Shown piece by piece: positions 1 to 9,493 of a DNA stretch of 64,000 bases. The position numbers and the translations under genes are program-made. Source of the stretch: Gadus chalcogrammus. Lineage: Eukaryota > Chordata > Actinopteri > Gadiformes > Gadidae. The notes under the pieces are model-generated. The model did no database searches and was not told where the DNA came from. It was given only the letters and a program-made list of their open reading frames with translations. Every line of letters starts with the position of its first letter. The stretch's first letter is position 1. The stretch lies in contig NC_079420.1 in assembly GCF_026213295.1 (NCBI RefSeq), positions 18,030,312-18,094,311 of the forward strand, read 5' to 3'.

Positions 1-92
1 AATGTGGCCCGGGAAAGGGAAGTCTGGGGCCCCCTGCTTGAGTTGCTCCCCCCGCGACCCGACCCCGGATAAGCGGATGACGATGAGATGAG
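1..92 (+). mobile_element. 3' end of an RTE/Rex3-like LINE (copy 1)
   Basis: This is the last ~92 bp of a non-LTR retrotransposon. It matches 9138-9229, the 3' end of the RTE copy at 7558-9229, with only about three mismatches. It codes for the same C-terminal tail (residues PPRPDPG, then stop) and ends in the same GATG-type tail (gatgacgatgagatgagat). The rest of the element lies left of the window. The 12-bp target-site copy ataagcctattt follows at 93-104, so this is the same original insertion as at 9230, carried along by a later duplication. Confidence 0.85.
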
Positions 93-615
93 ATAAGCCT
101 ATTTAAACTTGACCTATGTTCCTTTACACCAACTTTGGTGATGATTGCCATAATTTAACCCCGCCTTGATTGGGGTAAAAATTTGGTTACAGGTTATGGT
201 AATAACCTTGTGACATCGTGAAGCAGATTGGTTCACCATGAAGCGACACATTCGTGGGCGAACCTTCATGACCATAGGTGAAAGTGGTTAGAAATTATCA
301 CCATCCAAAGTTTCTATTATCAGTTAATGAATGTAGCACACCATATCGCCGAACTTGGATCTGAAACTTTGGAGAAATTCATCTTCACCCATTTGCCTTT
401 GACTACACCAAGTTTGATGATGGTTGGGTTAAAGGTCCCATGGCATGCTACTTTATGGATGCTTTAATATAGATATTAGTGGGCCCCTAACACAGTATTT
501 GAAAATTCGTTCCCTAAATTCAGCCGTGGTGCAGAATTGCAGCCTCTACGAGCCAGTCGCACATTGAGCTTTCCCCAAACGCAATGTTTCGGTGTCTGTA
601 GCTTTAATGCAAATA
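93..615. repeat. Duplicated flank, copy A (contains an empty LINE site)
   Basis: This block is nearly identical to 9230-9493 joined to 12660-12899. The bases at 381-390 run straight through the place where the second copy is interrupted by a 3.2 kb LINE, so this copy preserves the pre-insertion state. A ~29-bp insertion present only here (about 157-186, containing ccccgccttgattgggg, a small palindrome) distinguishes the copies. Similarity ends abruptly at about 615/616, inside a truncated TTAA-flanked transposon. The block sits 3' of the first odorant receptor gene. Confidence 0.85.
433..615. mobile_element. Truncated TTAA-flanked MITE, left end only
   Basis: The sequence starts with TTAA followed by aggtcccatggcatg, the same left terminus as the complete ~1 kb element at 12717-13734. 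It follows that element to about 615 and then switches to unrelated sequence without a right terminus. The right part was therefore deleted or lost at the edge of the segmental duplication. No coding capacity is visible. Confidence 0.7.
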
Positions 616-1047
616 CAATTGTAATAATTTGCAGTTAATATGTTGTGGGACATTAGGCTTAACAGCCTGATGAAAAAGAACAAGGGAAAAAAGTACATGT
701 TTATTTGAATGTTTTTGATCATATTTGACCTGTAAGTAGGAACAAATAGTCACATTCTGTGACATTGCCAATAATATTATATAAATGTTTGACTTTAATA
801 ATAAGCAACTCCAAAAATGCCACTCCCTCTCTGCTCCCTCCCTCTCTATGAACCTCCACTCACATTATAACCCCAGAATTTTTCATTTTTTGAGTTAGCA
901 AACATAATAGTAATAATAATAAAATAAATAGCATACAAAAATATATTGTCCACATTCCAGATAAACATGTTATGCACATCTTATCAATCAACATAATTGT
1001 TGTCAGTGGTGTTCCCTGTCTAGCAGCCTATTGTCTGTCAAATGCTG
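616..1047. other. 3' flank of the first odorant receptor gene
   Basis: AT-rich sequence between the truncated MITE and the stop codon of the minus-strand receptor gene. Its proximal part probably includes that gene's 3' UTR. The corresponding region 5820-5999 beside the second receptor is partly alike (for example ttatgcacatcttatc against ttatgcacaacatcttatc). I see no other gene here. Confidence 0.5.
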
Positions 1048-1968
1048 TTATTTCTGCTTGAATAGTGCTACAAGACGTTGAGATATCTCTTGCATTTTGA
1101 TTCCATACATGAGAGGATTGAAGAGAGGAGGAATCACAACATACAGTAGAGATACTATAAGACGAACAATATGCAGTATGCCAGATGGGATACGATTTTG
1201 AATGACTTCAAACATAACGATAATGGTGAAGTTAAGAAATATAACAAGGTGGGGTAGACACGTGTTAAGAGCTCCTTTCCTGAAATCCCTGGAGCTCCTC
1301 AGACAAATGATTAATATTTTCGTGTAAGAAAACACAATAAATATTAGATGTGGCACTATAGAAAGTACCATTACAAAAAGCCCATATGCATTAATTACAC
1401 TAGAGTCCCCACAACCTGCTTTGACAAGGGAATAGTTATCACAGGTAATTCTCGTTAACACAAACTTGCATAGCCTTAAACTAGCCGAAGGAATAATGCC
1501 AATTCCCATTTTGCAAATAGGCAAACAAAAGGCCAAAACCAAAATTAATTTGACAGTTTGTGTCCTAACTAGGGAGTGGTATTGGAGAGGCCTGCATATG
1601 GAAACATACCTATCAAAAGCCATCGCTGACAACAGTGTGAATTCGCAACCAGCATACAAGTATATTAAAAAGCTCTGTAACCGGCAGGCAGGGCGGGATA
1701 TAGTTTGGGTTGCTGAAAGTAGATCCACAAGAAGTTTGGGATAGACGGTTATGCTTCCAAATAGGGCGTTCATCAGCAAAGCCGCAACAAAAATATACAT
1801 GGGTTTGTGAAGGCTTTCATGGACGTAGATGACATATAAAACAACAGTATTACTGCAGATAATTAGAATGAAGAGCAGGAAAGTAATTGAGAAATATAAA
1901 TATCTATATTTTGAAAGCTGTACATGCCCTCCAAGTATAAGATATGTAATGTTGTAATGAACATCCAT
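1048..1968 (-). CDS. Odorant receptor, teleost type (copy 1)
   Basis: An intact single-exon open frame of 306 residues, the usual size of a fish odorant receptor (class A GPCR). Seven hydrophobic segments are visible. An N-terminal NIT glycosylation site precedes TM1. TM1 carries the receptor-type asparagine (SNTVVLYVIY), TM2 starts after LHKPMYIF, and TM3 ends in MAFDRYVSIC, the OR form of the DRY motif. ECL2 is cysteine-rich, and TM7 has PPLFNPLMYG (the NPxxY equivalent). Predicted role: G-olf-coupled odorant detection in olfactory sensory neurons. It is ~87% identical to the gene at 6000-6920 on the same strand, a tandem duplicate. The ATG opens the frame directly. Any 5' non-coding exon would lie above 2 kb. 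The ligand is unknown. Confidence 0.95.
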   Translation of the reverse strand: MDVHYNITYLILGGHVQLSKYRYLYFSITFLLFILIICSNTVVLYVIYVHESLHKPMYIFVAALLMNALFGSITVYPKLLVDLLSATQTISRPACRLQSFLIYLYAGCEFTLLSAMAFDRYVSICRPLQYHSLVRTQTVKLILVLAFCLPICKMGIGIIPSASLRLCKFVLTRITCDNYSLVKAGCGDSSVINAYGLFVMVLSIVPHLIFIVFSYTKILIICLRSSRDFRKGALNTCLPHLVIFLNFTIIVMFEVIQNRIPSGILHIVRLIVSLLYVVIPPLFNPLMYGIKMQEISQRLVALFKQK

Positions 1969-2084
1969 CTAGAATCAATGTTTGAGTGCAATTAAGGTAT
2001 TGTCCTTCTGTTCTACTTCTTTGCCTCGGTGCACAGAGGATATTTTAAACAGTGATAATTTAACCGTTCTAGGAAGGTTGCTGC

Positions 2085-2330
2085 TGTTATCGATCACTGA
2101 AGAGCTTTTACAGGAGTCCAAGTAAGATTGTTAGACGGTTTGCTGATTTATTGTTTTCTCCTATTCACATTGGGTCTCATTATAATCCCTCCTTCTTGTC
2201 CAGTTTTAACCAAACAGGATGGACCTTTATCCCTGAGGATAATTAATTATTGCATCATGTATAGTCTAACACCTTTGTTTATTGTTATTGTCTTATTTAT
2301 TATTATTATTTAAAAACACAAATAGTACAA
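2085..2330 (-). promoter_or_regulatory. Conserved upstream block of OR gene 1 (putative promoter/5' UTR)
   Basis: This non-coding block upstream of the first receptor is clearly homologous to 7028-7230 upstream of the second. Both share ggaaggttgctgctgttat, a tcattat-atccctccttc stretch and a conserved ggatggacct segment. Homology of the upstream region as well as the coding region shows that the whole gene unit was duplicated. By position it would contain the transcription start and any O/E or homeodomain sites used by OR promoters, but I cannot assign individual sites. Confidence 0.45.
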
Positions 2331-3642
2331 ATAATTGTTTGGCCTTCAAGCAGCATTTTGTTTGCTCATAGGCACGCCTTGATGATATGTATCTGTAATG
2401 AGCCTACAAACGCCAGAGTGCTAATTATACTGTGCCAATTAATACAGGTCAACATTTTGATTAACCATTTACATTTTTTTATGGTTAGATTTAATTGAAC
2501 CATCAAAAAAGTCACACTAACCATAAATTTCACACCCTGCAACTTAGAACATAAAGGTACAGACATATCCAAAAAAATTATTACATCATGGAATGTAATT
2601 ATCGGTAGGTGAGTGCTGCATGCAGCGCTCAACCATTGTACTTCTTAAAGGAGACGTATTATAGTGTTTTCCCAACAAGTAAACATAGTATTTGAGTTCC
2701 AGAAAACATTTTTTTGAAGCTGTTTGCTGGAAATAGCTTTTAAGAAAAAAGATCTCGCCTACCACTATTCCCCTCTGTTTCAGTCCCTTCAGAATGCGCT
2801 GTTTCTGGTGTCTGTAGCTTTAATGCAAATGAGCTGCTGCCCATTGACCAATGAGCTGTCAGACTGAACCACAGCAAGGAGGAGAAGGGATTGTTGCCGT
2901 TTGCAGACTCCTGGAGCTCTATATCTATATCCTATAATATAATATAATAATCATAATATTATATGTGGGTATTTATATTATATTATATCTAATATCACGG
3001 CCAAAAGCTATGTGCGTCTCAGATGATATTATGAATCATAAAAACTGCTTCTGACGTCTCTCGCACTTCCACAACAAGTAAAGACTCGTAGTGGGGGATA
3101 TTTCGGCCATGGTTGAAGGAATTTGGGGAAAGGAACTTTGGCCTTGACTCTCTGAAGTCCATGAACCGCGACATGGAGGAGAAAGGGATTGTAATCCGGG
3201 AGCTGATCTGACTGCCGCTGAGACCTACCCCCGCCGGACCTGCCAACTTCGACGGCAGATCAGCTCCCGGAGTACACCGCCGGAGCTGCCGGACGGCTTC
3301 GACAGTGTCGGGCGGAGGTAGCTCGGCGGACAATATTTTGTAAGAATCTTTATCGTGAACTCAGTTTTTCGAGGTGGGGAACAGATGATCCTGAACACCA
3401 CTTTTTACCACCACAGCTTGTGGGCCTTTGTTTCAATTCACACTTATTTCTTACCTAATATACAATATTATTCACACAAAACCAATATTCCTCAACCATC
3501 ATCTCTTTTAGTGAACATGTTTTGTGTTTACAAATAATGTTTTAGGAAACAATAATTTAACTCAATGCAGGGGAATAATATTTAAAAGTAACAATTTCAG
3601 TCAAAGCTAGGCTAGGCAGATTCTTTTAGAAGCATTTTTTGT
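2331..3642. mobile_element. Decayed foldback transposon related to the 12.7 kb TTAA element
   Basis: From about 2640 (cttcttaaaggagacg) to about 3345 the sequence shares blocks with 12717-13734: gtctgtagctttaatgcaaa, ctggagctctatatct, gacgtctct, and gacatggaggagaaaggga followed by gttg or gta. A ~67-bp segment (about 3107-3175) is the reverse complement of 13340-13405. An inner hairpin is visible with arms gggagctgatctg and cagatcagctccc (about 3199-3270). AT-rich runs lie in the middle. No protein-coding frame. The bases between 2331 and 2640 and after 3345 show nothing recognisable. Confidence 0.5.
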
Positions 3643-4271
3643 AGTGGTGGGCATAGATTTTTTTTTTAATCTAGATTAAAATGGCAAACGGCAAAAAATA
3701 ATTTTGTTTACCTTGACAGCGGTCAATTATACTTGGCAACGGTGAATTATCAAATATAATTCACCGCCGGAAGTTGTGAAGTGCCCATGCAAGTGAACGG
3801 AGCATAAACAAAAATAATTGACAGCTCAACGTTGGGAAGGCCCATGCAAGTGAATGGAGCAGTCTACAGCATTGAGAAGCGCTGTGTAATAATCCATGAT
3901 GTAAGGTTTAGAAGTTAAATATTTGAAAGTTGTAGAATAAATTAATCTAATTTATATTGGAGTTAATTTGCTAGAAATGTACTTGCAATGTTTAGTCAGT
4001 TAATCATTTACGTATTTGTTACACAATTATTACTTACATATTTACATGTTTACATATTTAACACAATCAGGATATTCAGTTGAATCTGCCGCTCTGATTC
4101 CCTCACGTTTACCTCAGTCTAAATTCTAGCTTCTGATTGGTTAGTTCAGTAACGTGATGGGTTCGAACAAGGAAGTGTTTGAAAATAGAAGAAGGGCGAT
4201 ATTTTTTTTATCGCCTGATAAAAAAAATTGCGTTAACGCAGCCGTTAAAACCGATAACGGCCCACCACAAA
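3643..4271. mobile_element. Non-autonomous hAT-type MITE with 8-bp target duplication
   Basis: The left terminus is agtggtgggc and the right terminus is gcccaccac, short inverted repeats of the hAT type. The element is flanked on both sides by the same 8 bases, ttttttgt (3635-3642 and 4272-4279). Interior motifs such as taatctagattaa, gttaacgcagccgttaa and a tatcgcc hairpin are seen in many fish hAT MITEs. At 629 bp it has no transposase and must have moved in trans. Confidence 0.75.
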
Positions 4272-4279
4272 TTTTTTGT

Positions 4280-5999
4280 CATGTTTAGTAAGCAACTTTA
4301 CGTCCCTATAGAAATTAATAAATGAAATTCAAAACCGGCATTTGTTACCATGGCAGGCCTTTCATGGATTATATTGAATTGAAGGTTTCAGTCAGAGGTT
4401 ACTGACTCACTTTATTTTCTTGATCACCGCTTTGCATGTTCTTGGTCGATATTTTTTGTTTTTATTATCACTATTGTGTTCTGCACATACATGGCTTCTT
4501 GAATCCTATGCGCCAAGGGACTTGGGTCCAGCGGAGCTAAAAAAAATCAGGCTTGGCTATCTGCTTTACTTTAGTCCATTAGGAAAAGCATTGACGACGG
4601 AGCCTTTAGATTAAATAGAATGATAGCAATGTTAATATAAACCTCGTTCTATGAATTTAGGCCAATCCCCATCGTGTTTCCAACCTGCTGTAACCCTCCA
4701 TTGCTGAAAGAATACTCTTGAGGACAAGTGCCACTCTGCCCCGGCATTATATACTGTGGCACTCAGGGCTTTGCTCTGCTCTTTTGAAAGGGCAATTAAT
4801 AACTTCCATGAGACAAGCTACAGATTTAACCCATGCAGGTTATCTTTATTGCAGGGCCAAAATGAAAAAGGGGGTGGGGATCAAAAACGTAACATAGGTT
4901 CTTCCCGGATCGGGGTACCCTTTAGCTGGGGAAATCACTCCTTGGTTAGGGACTGGGGAGGGGGAAAACACAGGACAGCAGTCATGAACAGTCCAACCCA
5001 GGGAAAAGGGGTTAGCTGCGGCTATCTTCCTTAGCTCCTCTTCTCTCTAAAGAGTCTTTAAAAGACAGCCAGCCTTCACGTAATCCCCAGGGTTCTTCTT
5101 TATTAATGTTCAAACAGAGGCCTCTTACCGCACTCGGCAGGCTACGAGGTCCCACACCTCTCGCTTCGGTAGCCACTGGCCGGCTTGAATAGGCCGGGAG
5201 TTGGTTGCTTCTTCCAGGACCGCAGAAGCTGCGGTATTTGGACTGCATTTTATTTAGATTCAGAACCTAATCTATAATTTGACATAGATTGTGTCGGATT
5301 GCGATCTGACCGGTGGTTAAACGAGTTATGTTTTTCACCACCTAGCATGCCCTTCTTAAATCAGACTAATCTTCAGGCTTATCTGACTAACCCTGGATCT
5401 AGCTTCTCCATATATGGGATAATTTATTTATTTACAGTGATAATATAAAAAGTTAACAATATATAAAAAGCAATTGTGTAACAAATATTAATAGTTAAAT
5501 ATACTTGTACTTACACACACTTCAAAGTATGCAGTTATTATGTTGAGTGAATAATAACACAAAATAAAATGCCACGGATGAGCATATGTATATTTGATTG
5601 TATATTACCATATCTCCCTTTTAATAAAGAACAAATATTAGAAGTCCCACTCTGTTATGGCCAACAAGGTCAAATAAAGGAAAAACCTTTTGAGAGTATG
5701 GAGTAGTATTTGAGAGTTTTAAAAAGAGATAGCAGAAGGCTACTTTGAAAATACACAACCAGAAACACTTCTCTCCCTCCATTTCTCCATATTCCATATT
5801 GTCACCTACAGAACCATGCACAACATGCAGGCACTGAACTAACTAATAGATGACAGATGCATTTCTAACAAATTCCACACTTATTATGTTTCTAAGTTAT
5901 GCACAACATCTTATCTAACAACAATATTTAGTTTTATTTGACAAAAGTATATATTTAGCAGTCCTCTGTCTACTAGCACATCATCTGACAATTTTTTTT
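4280..5999. other. Intergenic spacer between the two OR genes
   Basis: No gene is recognised. The segment from about 4700 to 5260 is GC-richer than its surroundings and may be an old repeat, but I cannot place it in a family. Short open frames here have no recognisable similarity. The last ~180 bases resemble the 3' flank of the first receptor. Confidence 0.4.
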
Positions 6000-6920
6000 T
6001 TATTTCAGCTTGAATAGTACTACAAGATGTTGAGATATCTCTTGCATTTTAAATCCATACATGAGAGGATTGAAGAGAGGAGGAACCACAACGTACAGAA
6101 GAGACACTATAAGACGAACAATATGCGGTATACCAGAAGGGATTCTTGTTTGAATAATTTCAAACATTATGATAATGGTGAAGTTCAGAAATATAACAAG
6201 GTGGGGGAGACACGTGTTGAGAGCTCCTCTCCTGAAATCCCTGGAGCTCCTCAGACAAATAGAAAATATTCTTGCGTAAGAAAACATAATAAATATTAGA
6301 TGTGGAAGTATAGAAAGTACCATTACACAAAGCCCATAAGCATTGCTTATGGTGGAGTCCCCACACCCCGCTTTGACAAGAGAATAGTTATCACAAGTAA
6401 TTCTCATTATCACAAACTTGCATAGTCCTGCATTAGTTGACAAAATAATAGCAATTCCAATTTTACAACTAGGCAAACAAAAAGCCAAAACCAAAATTAA
6501 TTTGACAGTTTGTGTCCTGACAAGGGAGTGGTATTGGAGAGGTCTGCATATGGATACATACCTATCAAAAGCCATCGCTGACAACAGTGTGAATTCACAA
6601 CTAGCATATACGTATATTAAAAAGCTCTGTAACCGGCAGGCAGGACGGGAAATAGTTTGGGTTGCTGACAGCAGATCAACAAGGAGTTTGGGATAGACGG
6701 TTATGCTTCCAAACAGGGCGTTCATAAGCAAAGCAGCAACAAAAATATACATGGGTTTGTGAAGGCTTTCATGGGCATAGATGACATATAAAACAACAGT
6801 ATTACTGCAGATAATTAGAATGAAGAGTAGAAAAGTAATTGAGAAATAAAAATATCTATATGTTGAAAGCTGTACATGCCCCCCAAGGATAATACGTGTC
6901 ATATTATCATCAACATCCAT
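6000..6920 (-). CDS. Odorant receptor, teleost type (copy 2)
   Basis: An intact 306-codon single-exon receptor gene, tandem paralogue of the one at 1048-1968. It has the same landmarks: N-terminal NMT glycosylation site, LHKPMYIF, MAFDRYVSIC at the end of TM3, TRITCDN-type ECL2 (here MRITCDN), and PPLFNPLMYG in TM7. About 40 of 306 residues differ between the copies. The stretch from TM1 to TM4 is almost unchanged, whereas residues ~150-230 (TM4, ECL2, TM5) carry about half of all differences. That is the ligand-facing part of ORs, so the copies may have diverged in tuning. Both frames are uninterrupted, so both are probably functional. Confidence 0.95.
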   Translation of the reverse strand: MDVDDNMTRIILGGHVQLSTYRYFYFSITFLLFILIICSNTVVLYVIYAHESLHKPMYIFVAALLMNALFGSITVYPKLLVDLLSATQTISRPACRLQSFLIYVYASCEFTLLSAMAFDRYVSICRPLQYHSLVRTQTVKLILVLAFCLPSCKIGIAIILSTNAGLCKFVIMRITCDNYSLVKAGCGDSTISNAYGLCVMVLSILPHLIFIMFSYARIFSICLRSSRDFRRGALNTCLPHLVIFLNFTIIIMFEIIQTRIPSGIPHIVRLIVSLLYVVVPPLFNPLMYGFKMQEISQHLVVLFKLK

Positions 6921-7027
6921 CTGAAGAAAATGCTTGAGTCCAATTAAGGAATTATCCTGTAAATTATCTTCTATGCGCCGAGTAGAGAAAAAAACTAAAC
7001 AGTGGAATTTGAAGCTGTTCTTCGTTT

Positions 7028-7230
7028 ATGGGAAGGTTGCTGCTGTTATGGAGCCCTGTAGAGCTTTACAGCAGTCTAAATGTAGTTGTTAGCTCATTTT
7101 ATTGTTGTCCCAGTGGATCTCATTATTATCCCTCCTTCATGTCCAGTTTTACCCAAAGAGGATGGACCTCTATATCTCAGGATAATCTAGTATTGCGTCA
7201 TTTATACTCTTAATGACGCAATACTAAACT
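7028..7230 (-). promoter_or_regulatory. Conserved upstream block of OR gene 2
   Basis: Homologous to 2085-2330 upstream of OR gene 1, including ggaaggttgctgctgttat and atccctccttcatgtccag. By position it is the promoter or 5' UTR of the receptor at 6000-6920. The short palindrome attgcgtcatttatactcttaatgacgcaat (about 7193-7223, described by its arms attgcgtcat and atgacgcaat) is unique to this copy. Confidence 0.45.
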
Positions 7231-7557
7231 TTTTGTGGATTTTTTATTTTGAAGATAACTTTTACTTTTGACTTCAGATTAAAACATTATTTATGTGGCT
7301 AGCTCGATGTTCACGTAATATTTAAACTTTAAGTAAAGTTGCAAGCAGCATTTAATGGGGCCAAGTCTTAACAGAGACCATTAAGACCTTATTTTTATAC
7401 CATTGACAATAATTGATTAGCTACAGCTAGCCTCAGAAGTCTGATAATTTGTGTTGAAACTTTCATGACCGTATGTCGAAAGGTTCGGAGTTATGCTTCT
7501 TCAGGATTTTCAATCGGTCGCTGTAGCGATTGATTTTGGATGAACATAAGCCTATTT
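7231..7557. other. OR upstream spacer and left flank of the RTE insertion
   Basis: Non-coding. Bases 7464-7535 (tgaccgtatgtc, then gagttatgcttcttca, then tcggtcgctg) match 14533-14605, showing a further diverged copy of the same flank near fanca. The last 12 bases, ataagcctattt (7546-7557), are the left target-site duplication of the RTE element that begins at 7558. Confidence 0.55.
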
Positions 7558-9229
7558 TATGACACTTTGAGGATCTCCTGAATCCGAATAACACGCCCTC
7601 TATGTTGGTGGCAGAGCTTGAGGTTGATGGTGTTTCGTCGTCAATTTCCCTGGTGGAGGTCACTGAGGTAGTCAAACATCTCCGCAGTGGCAAAGCCCCA
7701 GGGATTGATGAGATCCGGCCAGAAATGCTAAAGGCTCTGGGTGTTCTGGGTCTGTCATGGTTGACACACCTATTCAACATCGCGTGGGATGTTGAATAGG
7801 TGTGTCGCGTGGGATGTTGAATCCCACGCGATTCAACATCGCGTGGGAGTCGGGTACAGTGCCAAAGGAGTGGCAAACCGGAGTGGTGGTTCCCCTGTTC
7901 AAAAAGGGGGACCAGAGAGTGTGTGCCAATTACCGGGGTATCACACTTCTCAGCCTCCCTGGTAAAGTCTACTCCAAGGTGCTGGAAACGAGGGTTCGGC
8001 CGATCGTCGAACCTCAGATTGAAGAGGAACAATGCGGTTTTCGCCCTGGACGTGGAACTACGGACCAGCTCTTCACTCTCGCAAGAATCCTGGAGGGGGC
8101 CTGGGAGTATGCCCATCCGGTCTACATGTGTTTTGTGGATCTGGAGAAGGCGTATGACCGGGTCCCCCGGGAGAAACTGTGGGAGGTGCTGCGGGAGTAT
8201 GGGGTAAGGGGGTCTCTCCTCAGGGCCATCCAATCTCTGTACTCCCAAAGCGAGAGCTGTGTTTGCGTCCTCGGCAGCCAGTCAGTTTCGTTCTCAGTGG
8301 ATGCTGGTCTCCGCCAGGGCTGCGCCTTGTCACCAATCCTGTTTGTGATATACATGGACAGGATATTGAGGCGTAGTCCTGGTGGGGAGGGGTTGCAGTT
8401 CGGTGGTCTGAGGATCTCGTCACTGCTTTTTGCAGATGATGTGGTACTCATTGGATCATCGGCCTGTGACCTTCAGCACTCACTGGATCGGCTGGCGGCC
8501 GAGTGTGAAGCGGCTGGGATGAGGACCAGCACCGCTAAATCTGAGGCCATGACTCTTAGCAGGAAACCGGTGGATTGCTAACTCCGGGTAGGAAATGAGT
8601 CCTTAGCCCAAGTGAAGGAGTTCAAGTACCTCGGGGTCTTGTTCGCGAGTGAGGGTACTATGGAGCGTGAGATTGGCCGGAGAATCGGAGCAGCGGGGGT
8701 GGTATTGCGTTCGCTTTACCGCACCGTTGTTACGAAAAGAGAGCTGAGCAAAGCTCTCGATCTACCGGTCGATCCTCGTTCCTATCCTCACCTATGGTCA
8801 TGAGGGTTGGGTGATGACCGAAAGGACGAGATCGCGGGTACAAGCGGCCGAGATGAGTTTTCTCAGAAGGGTGGCTGGCGTCTCCCTTAGGGATAGGGTG
8901 AGAAGCTCAGCCATCCGTGAGGAACTCGGATTAGAGCCGCTGCTCCTTTACTTAGAAAGGAGTCAGCTGAGGTGGTTCGAGCATCTGGCAAGGATGCCCA
9001 CTGGGCGCCTCCCTTGGGAGTTGTTTCAGGCACGTCCAGTGGGGAGGAGACCTCGGGGAAGACCCAGGACTAGGTGGAGAGATTATATCTCAACACTGGC
9101 CTGGGAACGCCTCGGGATCCCCCCGTCAGAGCTGGTCAATGTGGCCCGGGAAAGCGAAGTCTGGGGCCCCATGCTTGAGCTGCTCCCCCCGCGACCCGAC
9201 CCCGGATAAGCGGATGACGATGAGATGAG
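7558..9229 (+). mobile_element. 5'-truncated, inactivated RTE/Rex3-like LINE (copy 2)
   Basis: The reverse-transcriptase half of a non-LTR retrotransposon. RT blocks can be read: GKAPGIDEIRPEML, KEWQTGVVVPLFKKGD, YRGITLLSLPGK, QCGFRPGRGTTDQL, FVDLEKAYDRVPRE, GLRQGCALSPILF and the catalytic FADDVV (about 8428-8445). A C-terminal domain ends in PPRPDPG. The endonuclease half is absent, which is typical 5' truncation. The frame is broken by a TAG at about 7797 within a local rearrangement, a TAA at about 8579 and a shift near 8805. Perfect 12-bp target duplications (ataagcctattt, 7546-7557 and 9230-9241) bound it, and the tail is GATG-like as in RTE/Rex3. The clade name rests on RT style and tail; a tree would settle it. 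Confidence 0.85.
7764..7848. repeat. Templated inverted insertion inside the RTE copy
   Basis: Bases 7764-7779 (acacacctattcaaca) recur as an exact reverse complement at 7790-7805, followed by a second palindrome (gcgtggga-tgttgaa-tcccacgc) and a return to the normal element sequence (attcaacatcgcgtggga). The insertion introduces the in-frame TAG that splits the RT reading frame. The pattern is that of fold-back template switching. Confidence 0.8.
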
Positions 9230-9493
9230 ATAAGCCTATTTAAACTTGACCTATGTTCCTTTACACCAACTTTGGTGATGATTGCCATAATTTTGTTACA
9301 GGTTATGGTAATAACCTCGTGACATCGTGAAGCAGATTGGTTCACCATGAAGCGACACATACGTGGGCGAAACTTCATGACCATAGGTGAAAGTGGTTAG
9401 AAATTATCACCATCCAAAGTTTCTATTATCAGTTAATGAATATAGCACACCATATCGCCGAACTTGGATCTGAAACTTTGGAGAAATTCATCT
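9230..9493. repeat. Duplicated flank, copy B, left part
   Basis: Near-identical to 93-383 apart from the ~29-bp indel. It begins with the right target-site copy of the RTE (9230-9241) and stops at ...gagaaattcatct, where the large LINE has inserted. The partner sequence continues on the other side of the LINE at about 12660. Confidence 0.85.

Noticed and set aside
1466..1744. Plus-strand frame of 92 codons (and its twin at 6418-6696)
   Set aside because: It is antisense to the odorant receptor genes; its conservation follows from the OR sequence.
7463..8248. Minus-strand frame of 261 codons
   Set aside because: Shadow of the RTE reverse transcriptase on the opposite strand; no independent similarity.
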